A program made the position numbers and the translations under genes. A stretch of 64,000 bases of DNA from assembly GCF_040954645.1 (NCBI RefSeq), contig NC_092810.1:6866185-6930184 (forward strand), given 5' to 3'. Below the pieces are notes generated by a model. It searched no databases, was not told where the DNA came from, and was given only the letters and a program-made list of their open reading frames with translations. Shown piece after piece: positions 44,165 to 55,994 of this stretch; the first letter of the stretch is position 1, and each line of letters begins with the position of its first letter. Source of the DNA: Diabrotica undecimpunctata (lineage: Eukaryota; Arthropoda; Insecta; Coleoptera; Chrysomelidae).

Positions 44165-46245
44165 CATCATCACTGGCTCAACAAACCTTTTTGGGTCTTG
44201 GCCTGTTCCAGGATTTTTCTCCATTCTGATCTGTTTCGTGCTTTTTTTCTCCAGTGTTTTATTTTTAAGGTTGTTATATCATTTTCTATTTGTTCTAAGT
44301 ATCTCAGTTTCGGTCTTCCTCTTGTTCTTTTTCCTATTGGTATCTGTTTGAATATTTTGTTTGGTATTTCGCCTTCTTCCATTCTTTCTACATGTCCTAT
44401 CCAACGCAGCCGTCCTATTTTAATGAATGTTATAATATCCGGATCCTGGTATATTTTGTATAGTTCAGAGTTGTATCTTCGTTTTTTGTGCCCTTATATA
44501 TGTGTCGCAAGATTTTTCTTTCGAAGGTGGCTAACAACGTTTCCTCTCTTTTAGTGAGTGTCCAAGTTTCTGAGCCATATGTGAGTACCGGTCTTATTAG
44601 GGTTTTATATATTTGGCATTTTGTTTTTCTTGCGACGTTATCTGACCTTAGTTGCCTAATTAAGCCATGGTAACATTTATTTGCAATAAACATTCGCCTC
44701 TTTACTTCCTCCGTAACGTTATTACCAGACGTGAGTAGGGATCCCAAGTATATAAAGTTTTTTACCCATTCATTGTTGTATTCTCCTATTGTTATATTTT
44801 GTGGCTGCCTTATTTCTGCGTTTTTACTTACCTGCATATATTTTGTTTTGGTCTGATTGATTTTAAGACCACTATTTTGTGCAGCTCGTTCTATTTGGTT
44901 GTATGCCTCTATCATTTCTCTTCTTGATCTTGCGATTATGTCAACATCATCTGCAAATGCTAGTATTTGCACCCTTTCATTAATCATTGTTCCTTGTGTA
45001 TTGACTGTTGTGTCCCTCAGTATTTTCTCGAGTACGATGTTGAACAAGATGCATGATAGAGCGTCTTCCTGGCGTAGTCCCTTTTTCACATCTATTGTTT
45101 CCGTTAATTCACTTTGTATCCGGATTCTACTTTCTACTTTTAGAGATTCTTTTATCAGTTCTATTAGCTGTGTTGGTATAATAAATCCTTCATTGCTTTT
45201 ATTAAGAATTCTTGGTTTATATTGTCATATGCGCTTTCAAAGTCTATGAAGAGATGATGTGTGTCGATTTTATATTCACTTGTTTTTTCGAGGATCTGTC
45301 GCAGAACAAATATCTGGTTTATTGTTGACTTCTCTCTACAGAAGCCACTTTGGTATTTGCCAACTATTTTTTCAGCGTGTGGTCTAAGTCTTTCATAAAT
45401 GACTTTAGACATTATTTTGTATGCTGCATTCAGCAGCGTGATTCCACGGTAGTTTCCACATTCTAACTGATTTCCTTTTTTATGTAATGGTACAATAATA
45501 CCGCTATTCCACTCCGTTGGTAGCTGTTTGTTCGACCATATCTTTGTTATCAATTCATGTGTTGTTTTTTGTAGTGCGTCTCCTCCTTCCTTCAGTAACT
45601 CCGATGCTATTTGATCCGATCCCGGTGCTTTATTGTTCTTAAATTTGTCTACTGCTGCTCTAATCTCGGCTATTGTTGGTGGAGTCTTTTCTCTATTGTC
45701 TGCTTGGTCTAATGGTATGTCAGGGTTCGTCTCTCTCCGATCTCCTTCAAACTTTTCCGTAAAATGTTCTGTCCATCTACTTAGTATATCTTGCTGTTCT
45801 GTCAATATATTACCTTGCTTATCTCTACACATAGTTGTTCTCGGTTTAAAGTATTTTCTGCTTTTGTTTAGTCTCTGATAAAATTTTCTTGTCTGTTGAT
45901 TTACTTAGTTCTTGTAGTTCTTGAAGTTCTTTGTTCATATATTCTCTCTTTTTTCTTCGGTGAGTTTTCTTTTCTTCTTTGCGTAGTCGTTTATATTCTT
46001 CCTCTGCTTGTCGGGTTCTGTGCCCCTGATGCATCAGTAAATATGCTCTGTTTTTTTTTGTCTGTTATGATCTGATATTCTTCGTCAAATCAGTCGTTCG
46101 TTCTTGTTCTTCTTTCTTTACCTTCTATGCCTAGTTCTTCTTCAGCTGCCTCTTTTATGATGTCTCTGCATTCTTCCCACTTCTTATTTAGGTTTTCATG
46201 TGTTATTCTGTTTTCTAGTTTGTTGTTTATCTTTTCTTGGATTCC
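44165..46245 (-). pseudogene. RTE-type LINE copy, linker to C-terminus
   Basis: The 5' edge near 46245 lies in the linker (GIQEKINNKLENRITHENLN, KKWEECRDIIKEAAEEELG). Then 46034-45846 reads QAEEEYKRLRKEEKKTHRRK. The main frame 45832-45164 carries KFKNNKAPGSDQIASELLKE, PLHKKGNQLECGNYRGITLL and KYQSGFCREKSTINQIFVLR, DFESAYDNI. After a shift, 45089-44430 carries GLRQEDALSCILFNIVLEK, ILAFADDVDIIARSRREM (FADD intact), GLKINQTKTKYM, FIYLGSLLTSGN and LIRPVLTYGSETWTLTK. The C-terminus at 44382-44170 has RTRGRPKLRYLEQIENDITT. A small deletion near 44480 removes GIWRRRYN partly. It is a close, better preserved sister of 34165-36043. The tail is CATCATCATCACTGG, inverted. Confidence 0.9.
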
Positions 46246-46251
46246 CGGATG

Positions 46252-46495
46252 GACTTACAGTAAATATGATAGATCATGTCATTGTAGACTCGAGACACCA
46301 ATCGAATATAATAAACGTCCGCACCAGCAGAGGGGCAAATGCGGATTCTGATCACTACCTGGTCGAAAGAAGGGTAAGGGCTAGAATTTCAAACATCAAA
46401 AAGGAAAGCGGCTCTAAACATGACCGATACAAGTTAAAAGGACTCAAAGAAACAAACAAAAATAAAGAGTGTAAAGAAAAGATATTTTTGTAATA
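46252..46495 (+). pseudogene. LINE endonuclease C-terminal fragment
   Basis: The frame reads VNMIDHVIVDSRHQSNIINV, RTSRGANADSDHYLVERRVR, ARISNIKKESGSKHDRYKLK. IDHV and the S-D-H-Y-L-V triad are the last active-site motifs of APE-type LINE endonucleases (catalytic Asp and His). The fragment has no reverse transcriptase after it. It faces away from the RTE copy at 44165-46245, so it comes from another element. Confidence 0.8.
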
Positions 46496-47700
46496 TTAGG
46501 TACTTACAAAGGTCTGGTTCACTTACGACACTACAATACCTCCCCTTACAAATTCAAGCGCTGGGGTGGTTTAATATTACGCCTTGGCCGTTCTCTTATA
46601 TTATCCTGACTTTTTTTAGTTGTAACTTCAGATGCAGTCTAAGAATATGGTTGATCATCTAGAGTGTCGTAGATTTTAATTTCTTCCTGTCCTCGACTCT
46701 CATTCGTTTGAGCATAGGACTCGTTTATCGATTCTTTTAATAGCAATTTTGGTTGGACGTTAAAATTTAACTTCGGAATATGCATGGCATTAGGACCCTG
46801 TTCCCCACTTAATTACTTATTTTCAAGACCTTCCCTATAAACTTTATTAACCTGATCCTCCACTATATCCGATTGATTTCGTCGAATTTGAGTCAAATGT
46901 CTCTTGTAAATCAAATTCTCATGAATAATATTTTAGTCCCTGCACCAAACTTCATTGTCACCTAGTCATCATTGATAATATTATGGATATGTGCATTATA
47001 TGCAATATTAAATATAAAATGCAATCGCAAATGTTTTTCTCTTCATTGTGTGATTATAATTTTAAGTGTTCCAAATTACTAAAAATATAATAATTATTCC
47101 TATCATGTTGATTACATAAACTTCAGGTAATTATACTCGGGCCATATAACGATGTATACCAATTTAACAAATTATTCCCACCAATTTTTTTTTAGCAAAT
47201 CTTTCATTTTCAAGGTAATTTAAATACAGAGCGTAGCATTCGTATTGTAAATCAACAATAATATAAACAACATTTGTAATGAATTATTGTGTCAGTTGAA
47301 GTGCTAATTTGTGATTATATCAACTCATTTTGCAGAAAGCAATTTTAACAAGGTAAAAACGATTAATCATATACAATTATCTACTCTTTGTTATAAAGCT
47401 ATTATGAATCTATAAAGATATAAACAAAATTGTGCAGTCCAAATAAAAATTGTTGATTTATTATGTAATTATTCAATATAGAAAATTCTTGGTTCAGAAA
47501 AAGTGTTTTATGTAAATCTTAAGAGGTCGCTGATTAAATGATATTAAATTAATAATCGATAAAAAATGCAATATTTTGACTGTTAATAAAAGTAGCAAAA
47601 ATAGAAAATATTTAATTGTGAATAAATTACGAGAATTAACTAGCTTTAACCCATTACTAGACATTAGAGACTCGCCCTTATAGAACATAATTAAAAATGG
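46496..47700. other. No gene seen
   Basis: AT-rich with a slightly mixed part at 46500-46930; no domain recognised. Confidence 0.5.
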
Positions 47701-47814
47701 TTTCTACCACAGGGTAATTTGGTTCGCCAAGAATTTGACCAGAATTTTAGAAACGAAGAACCAATTCAACACCTATGAATATGTCTATAGGATCTGATTA
47801 CTAAAATGCGTGAT

Positions 47815-48160
47815 CTGATATATCACTGAAATAAAATTGGCTGTGGAGCCTGTATCTAGCAGAATACGAATTCTAAGAAAGATGCGAAAACATATTTGAT
47901 ATGTATCAACCATGTGGAAAGAAATGGACGAGGACATTAAATGTGGTTGTGTAGCAAAATTCGAAATGTTGGTATTTAAGGAAATGGTTGTCTAAAGGAA
48001 CAATAAAAATTTGACGGTTGGTTAACAAACGAAGAAAAACGCGAGACCAACGAGAAAAGTTCTTGAAACCGTTTAGTCACAAAAAAATACGAACATTTAT
48101 ATGAATGGTGAGAACCAGAACACAAGACACATTTAACACCTTGATTAGTTACCTTAGGGT
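47815..48160 (-). pseudogene. BEL/Pao retrotransposon fragment (CCHC and protease)
   Basis: The minus-strand frame contains CVLCSGSHHSYKCSYF near 48090-48145, a CCHC knuckle followed by F..KRF as in BEL/Pao Gag. About 230 bp later, in another frame, comes IRILLDTGSTANFISVIYQI near 47820-47870, with the D-T-G-S active site of an aspartic protease. The spacing and L-L-D-x-G-S-x-x-N-F-I-S pattern are those of BEL/Pao Pol. No reverse transcriptase, integrase or LTR was seen. Frames are broken between the two motifs. Confidence 0.6.
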
Positions 48161-49460
48161 GCTTTGTGGCACTGACGAAACCACAGGTAACAGAGATTAT
48201 ATCAAAAATATGAAAAAAATGTAAAATATGAAAATAAATACTACATACTTTTCCAAACAAAAAGGAAAAGCCTTGAAAAGACGTTTTAAACTTTTTGTAT
48301 ATTTTTTTTTATCCCAAAATTGGCATTCTCGGCAAAATTCAGCTTCTTCTTTAAGTGCCGTCTCCCGATCGGAGGTTGGATATTATCATCACTATCTTTA
48401 CTCTATCTACTGCTGCTCTGAAGAGTTCTATAGAACTGTATTTAAACCAGTCCCTTAAATTCTTCAACCATGACACTCTCCTTCTTCCTATACTCCTTCC
48501 TCCTCTTATCTTTCCCTGTATTATCAGCCTTAGCAGTTCATATCGCTGTCCCCTCATTACGTGTTCCAGATACTAACTTTTTTATTTTTATTGTGTTTAT
48601 TATTTCGCATTCTTTGCACATTTCTCGCAATACTTCCGTGTTAGTTTTTTTCTGTGTCCATGCTATTCTAAGCATCCTCCTGTAACACCACATTTCAAAT
48701 TACTGTAACTTATTTATGTGTTTTTCCTTTAATGTCCAGCTTTCAAGCCCATATTGCAGTATCGAAAACACGTAGCATCTCAGTGTTCTTACTCCTAGTT
48801 CTAATCTAAGGTCTTTGTTGCAGAGAATTGTTTTCTTTGATCATTATTGTCTGAAATCCAGGTTCCTAAATATTTGTATTTATCAACCCTTTCTATCGGT
48901 ACATTTCCCAAATGTATGTTTGTTGGTATATTTGTTTTCTTTGTTATTATCATGTATTTGGTCTTTTTTATATTCACTTTTAGTCCATACTTTTCACAGA
49001 AAGTGTTTGTTTTGTTTATCAGTAATTGGAGTTGTTCAGCTGAGCTTGCCATAATTACGGTGTCATCTGCATACTTGTTTTGTTGTTAATAGATCTTCCG
49101 TTAGTTATTATTCCTTCACTTTGAGATAGTAATGCTTCTTCAAAAATGGCTTCACTATATACATTAAATAGTAATGGGGACATAATACATCCTTGCCTAA
49201 CTCCTCTCCTGATTTCAATTTCTGGACTGGATTCGTTATCTATTACGATTTGTGCTCTTTGATTCCAGTAGAGGTTTGTTATTATTCGTAAGTCCCTATG
49301 GTCTATGTTTTTTGTCTTTAGAATTTGAACTCATTTTTCATGTCTTACTTTGTCAAATGCTTTTTCAAATCAACCTAACAAACATGCACGTCAACATTCT
49401 TCTTTTTATATCTGGTTGGTATTAGAATTTCTTTTTGACTTTTATCTATTTCTGTCTTTA

Positions 49461-52365
49461 TTAATAACTAGACTTCGGCAAATATGCAAATAAAAATGTA
49501 GAAAATATGCGCATAAATATGCACGTGTTTACCCGAAAATATGCAAATATTTTACAAAATATGCATACAAATAAATAAAAAAATCGTAAAATAGTAACAA
49601 TTTTATTTAAAAAAAAAGTGTACATAACTAAATATTTCCTACTATTCATTAAGATTTACATTTATTTTAAGTAACTACATCATTTTTAAGTATGAATAAA
49701 CTTATTTAGAATTATGGTAACAATAAATGACCAAGTGGTGTTCAAAATTTTCTAACAAAAACTTGTGGCTTCTGTCTGAGTACATATATTTATATACGGA
49801 AAAACTTCGTTCAACACCAACTGATGTAACGGGAGCATTTTTCAAACTAACCAAAACATTTGGTTCTAAATTAATTGTTTCCGAAATATTTCCAGCTAGA
49901 ACACTGACTACTTTAGAAAGAATATGGTAACCTTTATTTTTTTCCATAGTAGCTTCAAATTTTTTTAAAATATCTTTTCCAATATTATCTCTAACGTTCC
50001 GACAACATGACGCAAATTCTTTTATTAATGCTGTACTTTCGAACAATGACAGTTTTGGTGATTCTAACTGAGTAATTGTTTTTTGAACAAAACTAAAATT
50101 TGATTTTATAAATGAAAGTTCTTGTTGAAGCAAGTTACTCTGAAAAGTTTGTTTAGAATCCAAAAGAGATTGGGAACTTTCATCTGTTAGCGTATCAATT
50201 ATGTTCTTTATTTTAACAAAATGATCTGCATAAAAATTAGCTGCTTCTAACCATGTTCCCCATCGCGTTAAAATAGGTTGTGGTGGAAGAGGAATGTTAG
50301 GTAGCATTTCTTTATAAAGTTGAATTCTTATAGGAGATTTAAGAAATACTTTTTTGACACTGGATATCATGGTATTTACAAGAGGAAACTTTTTTCGTAT
50401 TTCCTCTGCAACTCTGTTTAATCCATGCGCTACACAAGTAACATGTATTAAATCTGGGAAAAATATTTTTAAATTTTGTCCTGCTTTCACCATATAAGGA
50501 GCAGCATCCGATAAAATAAGCAGTAATTTATTAGAAGGAATAGTTGTCGGAAGAAAAAAAGTTGCTAATGTTTCTTGTATAAAACGCGAAATTGTTAAAG
50601 CATTTGTTTTCTCAAGTTGCTGGCATGAAATAAGATGAGATTTTGGTAAGGTATCTTCTTTAAGAACACCAATCAATAAATGAGCAATATACTTTCCTGA
50701 GGAATCAGTGGTTTCGTCTACAGATATGTAAAAATATTTATCTGCAATTTCTTCCTTAATATTAATTAACACCGACGAGTATAGCCCGTTCACATTATTT
50801 CTTCTTAGAGACCGATCACTTGGAACATTAAGTTTGCAATATTTTTTTAGAAAGGAACTAAAATTTACATTTGCTAATTTTGAAAGCGGTATGTTTGCAG
50901 ACACTAATGCGCGACACAAGTCTTCATTAAAAGTTTCTTGCTCATCTAATTTTTTTGAAGTAGATTGGAAACATTTAGCCATTGAAGTTTGATGTTTTCC
51001 TCCTATTATTCCTTTTTTTGCAATGTGTGAAGCAGTTCTCACATGTTGGTCTATCTGAAATTTCTTCTCACATGCTATCTATAAATAAAAATAAAAACCT
51101 TTATTTTAACCCAACCTTTAAAATATAAAAATATACAAGGTGTTATTGGTTAATCAAATAACTGGTTTGAAAAAAAAACACTCGCTAAGTGTTTTAAATG
51201 CAGTATTAATCCACAAATTAGTTTTTGTTACTAACCATTAGTACATCATATAACTTATTTTAAAATTCAACAAAAGTTTTTTTTTTGTTAATTCAATTAC
51301 AATAAAAATAATTGTGTTTTAGAATAGCTGACTTCATAAAAAAAAGTAAAGGTGAAAAATTTTTCTAAATACACACCATTGTATTGTACCATGGACAATT
51401 TTTTCTCACTAAAGGAAGCTATTTTTCATTTTAAAACAACCTACGAGTACAAAATTTCAAGTAAATACTTTTATTGGTTTTAAAGTTATTGTTATTATTA
51501 ACTAAAAGAATTTAATTTTTTTTAATTTTAACACCCTGTATCTCGAAAAGTAAATAAGTTTGACCCCTCATTAACTATATCGTTTTGTTCAATTTTTCGA
51601 GAAGTATCTACAGTCAAACGTTGTAAGTGTCATTTAAAAACACCCTGTATGTATGAAATATTAGATATTTAATAGAAAATATTAGATAGTTACAATTTTG
51701 CCACAGACTGAACAGTAGATTTTTCCCATATCCATAGACAGCTAGAAGGTTTAATCCAAGTTGAAGCACTGGTTGTTTTAGGCATTATAAAATCACAATC
51801 TTCCTTTTTGTTACGCACAACGAGTGTTTACGCTTTGAATATCAAAACAAAAATGATTTACAAATCTGAGCATCAAATTAGAAATGTTTAGGTACCTAAT
51901 TCAATAAACTGGGAGATTTTGGAAAATCTCTAAATTAGGAACAAAACTATTAGCCGTTTACCTGCAGTTAAGATACAATAAATTGTAGATAGATTTGGGG
52001 ATTAGATCATAAAATGCAAATGAGCGAACCCTTAGCGATTATCCAATAACTGAATGCCTCTGACCGAGACTTTTTAAGAATGTTGAGGGCTACTTAAATT
52101 GATCTTCTTTGAAATTGTAAATGTTTTGTACCTGTAGAGATTACGTACGTAGATCATTTCTTGATTAAAATGACTACAAAATTTTATACAAGAATTGAAA
52201 TAAATTGGTATGTTTAAAAATTTTCAAATACAGTATAAAAATCTGAACTTTTATGCACTTTATGCAAACTTTTATACAAATATGCCAAAATATGAAATAT
52301 TTGCATAAAATATGCACAATATGCAAAATATGCAATATGCATATTTGCCAAAGTCTATTAATAAC
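49461..52365 (-). mobile_element. Complete hAT element with 8-bp duplication
   Basis: TTAATAAC at 49461-49468 and 52358-52365 is the 8-bp target duplication expected of hAT. The 2889-bp element begins TAGACTTCGGCAAATATGCA (49469) and ends with the inverse of TAGACTTTGGCAAATATGCA (52357), 19 of 20 bases alike. Both subterminal regions are rich in repeated AATATGCA. The transposase gene is on the minus strand. The target is the open reading frame of a LINE. Confidence 0.93.
49702..51785 (-). pseudogene. hAT transposase, two exons, frameshift in exon 1
   Basis: Exon 1 runs from ATG 51785 to 51694 (MPKTTSASTWIKP...). It must shift frame before YCSVCGKI, so it is damaged or carries a sequence error. 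The intron 51693-51079 has GTAACT..TTATTTATAG. Exon 2 is 51078-49702 with 459 open codons. YCSVCGK from exon 1 and KFQIDQHVRTASH from exon 2 together form a BED-type zinc finger (C-x2-C..H-x5-H). Then come YISVDETTDSSGKYIAHLLI with the first Asp, LLLILSDAAPYMVKAGQNLK with the second Asp region, HVTCVAHGLNRV, LTRWGTWLEAANFYADHF, and near the C-terminus the dimerisation motif TSVGVERSFSVYKYM with the Glu. Exon 2 is intact, so the element was recently active even if this copy may not be. Confidence 0.85.
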
Positions 52366-52510
52366 CATTTTTTATCCGTCGCAGTATTTTGTAGAATTTG
52401 TTCTTTAAAATGCATTAATCCGTTGTCCAATTTCATCTGCCAGGCGTTGCCTTATGCGTTGGTTCCTTAATTTACTTGTATCGTAAAATTGAGCTAATTC
52501 GTATGATTTT

Positions 52511-53398
52511 TAGAGGAAAAACCTCTGACGACTGGACTATATAGTGAGATCTGAAAATTGAAACTAGGTCAATTAGTTTTAACTTGAGCTAGATTTGTAG
52601 AATCCTTAATTAAACAATTTTCCTTATGATTTAATTGACTTACTGTAGTTACATCTAATGTCAGTAACTGATTAACGTGAAATAAATAATATATTATGCA
52701 CTCGATAGACTCAAACTAGCCTTGTATTATTTGCCAACAAATTATTGAACCAATGGAAGTACAAACTGCGGAAATTAATGAGTGTTTATGGTTTTAACCA
52801 ATTAACATCTTTAAGTACGTTGCCAAAATAACTATGTACTTATTCGGTATCGTTTAAAGGCTTAATTGATGGTAATAATATTAATGAAAAATATGTCACA
52901 TCTAAAACGGCAGCAAAATATCTTTCATGTTGCGCAACTTGACCACGACGCAGCAATATTGACTTATCTATATAAACAATACAACGTTGATTACTTAAAG
53001 ATACACAGTTAAAACATTATTGAACTATTGAACAATCGGCAGTTAAGTGAATTGTGGTTATCACGTAAACGCTATTAACTATCAACTAACCTTTGGGGTG
53101 AGCATATTTTAAGTTTGATTATTATTTATTAATTAATTATAAATAATTACACTTACTGTTTAGAACTATTTGTAAATATTTAATTAAATTTACAAATTTG
53201 TCAGCAGCTTTTACTTAGTTTTACTGCAGTACTGTGCGAATTAATGGAATCTTAGGCTGTTTTAATGAAAAAACAGCTTATTTGGACAAAAATTATAGAT
53301 TCAACATTCAAGATTAAAGATTTATTTAACTATGTTTACAAATTTTACATTTGTTTGTAGCAAGTCAATTATATGTAGGTATAAGTATAAAAGATAAT
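52511..53398. other. No gene seen
   Basis: AT-rich. A segment near 53025-53100 resembles 57885-57965 (CAATCGG..GTTAA..GTGAATTGTGGT) and may be a diverged duplicate. Confidence 0.45.
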
Positions 53399-53470
53399 AT
53401 ACAGGGTGAGTCATGAGGAACTTTACATACTTCTACCATATGTAGAGTCCCTCAAGGAGCATATCATGTG

Positions 53471-53905
53471 GCCACTAAAAAATGTCAACTCCTCTTCTTT
53501 ATTAATTAACAGGGTGATTTGTGTAATTGACCATTTATTTCATTTTACTGTAGTGTTTATACAGCTCATTTGATTTTTTTAATTTTTGCATGATACAGTA
53601 CACTACTATCAAGCATTCGACTGGTATTAGTTAAACTAAAAAATTCCAGGACTGGCTTTGGAAAAATTAATTTGGGGATTCGTATTAAATATTACTCCCT
53701 GTATAATTTTTTTTAAATGCAATAAGTGATTTTCAAACTACATAAATAGCCAATGAAAATGACAAATGCGACAATGTTGTCGCACTCTTATTAAATTTTT
53801 AGTGAACAATCAAATCTTACCAAAAATAGAACAACCATAATGAAGTATCAAATTATAAGGTAATTAATTTAAACAAATGTTATAAATTTCAAACATTTTA
53901 ATTAA
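53471..53905 (+). repeat. Long inverted repeat, left arm
   Basis: Pairs with 55545-55994; landmarks are GCGACAATGTTGTCGCA near 53770 and CAACCATAATGAAGTATCAA near 53830. The arm stops before the start of the transposase gene. Confidence 0.88.
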
Positions 53906-54354
53906 AATGAGTTCCTACAACATAATCTAATACGTAGAAAATTAACATCTTTACTGTCACTTTGTATTATCTCTACGATAGAATCAATTGTTTTTCAATT
54001 TTAAATTTTTACTCATAGATCCGTATTGGGGCATTATTTTCGATAAATAATAAATTAAATTGATTAAAAAGTCAAACCTCTTGTATGTGTTAGTTTTTGT
54101 TGATTGTAAATGATTAAAATTTTATGTCAAATAATAATACATTGCATCAACTGTACTAAATAAAAATAAATCTAAAAAAGTTTAAAATGAAGGTTGGCGT
54201 TGACCGTTTGACGTTTCTTGATATTTTATACCCATTGTCATTATTGTCATTATCAATTGTTATTTATGTGTACAAGAATACATATTTCTTCTGTCATATC
54301 TACATTAAGTACATTGTGTTAGTTTTGGTAGAGCTTTTGTTACTTTCGTTCAAA

Positions 54355-55404
54355 ATGCCACATCAGTTTTCGACCACAGAATATGCAGACATATTATTTG
54401 TTTATGGATTCTGTAATGGGAATGGTAGGGCTGCTAGTAGAGAATATCGCAGGAGATTTCCTAATCGTCGAACTCCCAGTCATCCAACATTTGGGTCAGT
54501 TTTTAATTATTTGCGAGAAAATGGCACTTTTCCTAGTGGAACAACAGAGCCACATGTAGATGAAGCGCAGGAAGATGACATTATGGACGCCGTTACTATG
54601 AACCCTACAATAAGCACTAGACAAGTAAGTCGAGAACTCAATGTTACTCAATCAAAAGTAAGTAGAGTCTTACAAAAAAATAATCTATACCCATATCACA
54701 TTCAAATGGTTCAGCGACTACATGCTGGAGATGAGATCGATAGGTTGGAATTTTGTAGATGGATTAACAATAATCGACCAACGCTATACAGAACACTATT
54801 TACAGATGAAGCCCAATTTACCAGAGACGGGATAAATAATTCACGAAATTCACATGTGTGGGCAGAAGAAAATCCCCATGCTATTCGAGAACGTCGTTCT
54901 CAGTTAAGGTTTTCGGTTAACGTGTGGATTGGTGTCATAAATAACCAATTAGTAGGTCCTCACTTTTTTGATGGTCCTTTAACAGGGCAGGTCTATTTGA
55001 ACTTTCTACAAAATATTTTGCCGAATTTGCTTGCCAACGCGAACGTTGCTATCCGAGGGATGTATTTTCAGCATGATGGGGCACCCCCACACTTTTTACT
55101 GGCAGTGAGACAACATCTCAATAATGTTTATGGCAACAGGTGGATAGGACGTGCAGGTCCTATTTCGTGGCCTTCAAGATCCCCTGATTTTAATCCCGTT
55201 GATTACCATATTTGGGGACGATTGAAGCAACTAGTTTACGCAGTGAATATTAATAACCGACAACAATTAATTGATAGAATTATACATTGTTGTAATACTA
55301 TTAAAAACGATCCCCAGAGTATCCGTAATTCAATACGTCAATTAACAATTCGGCAACAAAAATGTGTACAGGCTGCAGGGTTCCATTTCGAAAATCTATT
55401 TTGA
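54355..55404 (+). CDS. DD41D-type mariner-like transposase, intact
   Basis: The 349-residue frame starts at ATG 54355 (MPHQFSTTEYADILFVYGFC). An in-frame ATG at 54187 adds 56 hydrophobic residues unlike the family and is taken as untranslated leader. Residues 1-60 are the DUF4817-like helix-turn-helix; 70-110 a second helix-turn-helix (ISTRQVSRELNVTQSKVSRV). The catalytic core has LFTDEAQF (D151), YFQHDGAPPHF (D241) and SRSPDFNPVDYHIWG (D283). With 41 residues between D241 and D283, this is DD41D spacing, described for rosa-type IS630/Tc1/mariner elements. No stop or shift is present. It should cut and paste the DNA between the long inverted repeats. Since the right outer end is missing, this copy may not be able to move itself. 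Confidence 0.92.
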   Translation: MPHQFSTTEYADILFVYGFCNGNGRAASREYRRRFPNRRTPSHPTFGSVFNYLRENGTFPSGTTEPHVDEAQEDDIMDAVTMNPTISTRQVSRELNVTQSKVSRVLQKNNLYPYHIQMVQRLHAGDEIDRLEFCRWINNNRPTLYRTLFTDEAQFTRDGINNSRNSHVWAEENPHAIRERRSQLRFSVNVWIGVINNQLVGPHFFDGPLTGQVYLNFLQNILPNLLANANVAIRGMYFQHDGAPPHFLLAVRQHLNNVYGNRWIGRAGPISWPSRSPDFNPVDYHIWGRLKQLVYAVNINNRQQLIDRIIHCCNTIKNDPQSIRNSIRQLTIRQQKCVQAAGFHFENLF

Positions 55405-55544
55405 ATTATTTTTATTTTGTTACCATTATTGTATCTTTTCCAGTTTTAATTTATGGGTTTATCATAACTACGTACATATTTTTAGTTTTTTTTTAATTGT
55501 TCTTCGTTATTGTTAGTAGTTACTGTTTTTTGTTGTGCAGTGAC

Positions 55545-55994
55545 TCAGTTTGTCATTTCAATTAAAATGTTTGAAATTTATAACATTTATTTAAATTAAT
55601 TACCTTATAATTTGATACTTCATTATGGTTGTTCTATTTTTGGTAAGATTTGATCGTTCACTAAAAGTTTAATAAAAGTGCGACAACATTGTCGCATATG
55701 TCGTTTTCATTGGCTATTTATGTAATTTGAAAATCACTTATTGCATTTTAAAAAAAATATATACAGGGTGTAATATTTAATACGAATCCCTAAATTAATT
55801 TTTCCAAAGCCAGTCCTGGAATTTTTTAGTTTAGCTAATACCAGTCGAATGCTTGATAGTAGTGTACTGTATCATGCAAAAATTAAAAAAATCAAATGAG
55901 CCGTATAAACACTACAGTAAAATGAAATAAATGGTCAATTACACAAATCACCCTGTTAATTAATAAAGAAGAGGAGTTGACATTTTTTAGTGGC
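55545..55994 (-). repeat. Long inverted repeat, right arm
   Basis: Inverted copy of 53471-53905 with few differences; truncated at its outer end relative to the left arm. Confidence 0.88.

Larger units (their letters stand above)
48345..52510 (-). pseudogene. LINE copy interrupted by a hAT element
   Basis: Before the hAT insertion (52510-52366) the linker reads ELAQFYDTSKLRNQRIRQRL and ADE, then in a shifted frame LMHFKEQILQNTATDKKW. After it (49460 down) the frame resumes at the same point as IKTEIDKSQKEILIPTRY. It runs on through KAFDKVRHEK, NIDHRDLRIITNLYWNQRAQ, RGVRQGCIMSPLLFNVYSEA, NKYADDTVIMASSAEQLQLL (YADD intact near 49065-49076), GLKVNIKKTKYMIITKK and KYKYLGTWISDN. The C-terminus is at 48557-48351 (VSWLKNLRDWFKYSSIELFR, AAVDRVKIVMIISNLRSGDG). 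Shifts and stops occur in the thumb. It is of the same family as 1971-3834 but keeps its active site. Confidence 0.85.
53399..55994 (+). mobile_element. Mariner-like element with long inverted repeats
   Basis: Inverted repeats of at least 430 bp flank the gene: the left arm 53471-53905 matches the inverted right arm 55545-55994 nearly throughout, including TGGCCACTAAAAAATGTC at the outer edge. The left side continues outward to TACAGGGTGAGTCATGAGG (53400 on), a usual outer end of such elements. The right side lacks those last 70 bp and meets a jockey fragment at 55995. The arms contain the direct motifs ACAGGGTG and TACAGGGTG. The transposase between them is intact. Confidence 0.85.

Noticed and set aside
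48130..48460. Retroviral env or other viral genes near the BEL/Pao fragment
   Set aside because: Only a CCHC knuckle and a protease motif are readable; nothing envelope-like.
54187..54354. Longer start for the mariner-like transposase
   Set aside because: The extra 56 residues are hydrophobic and unlike the family; MPHQFSTTEY at 54355 fits the usual N-terminus.
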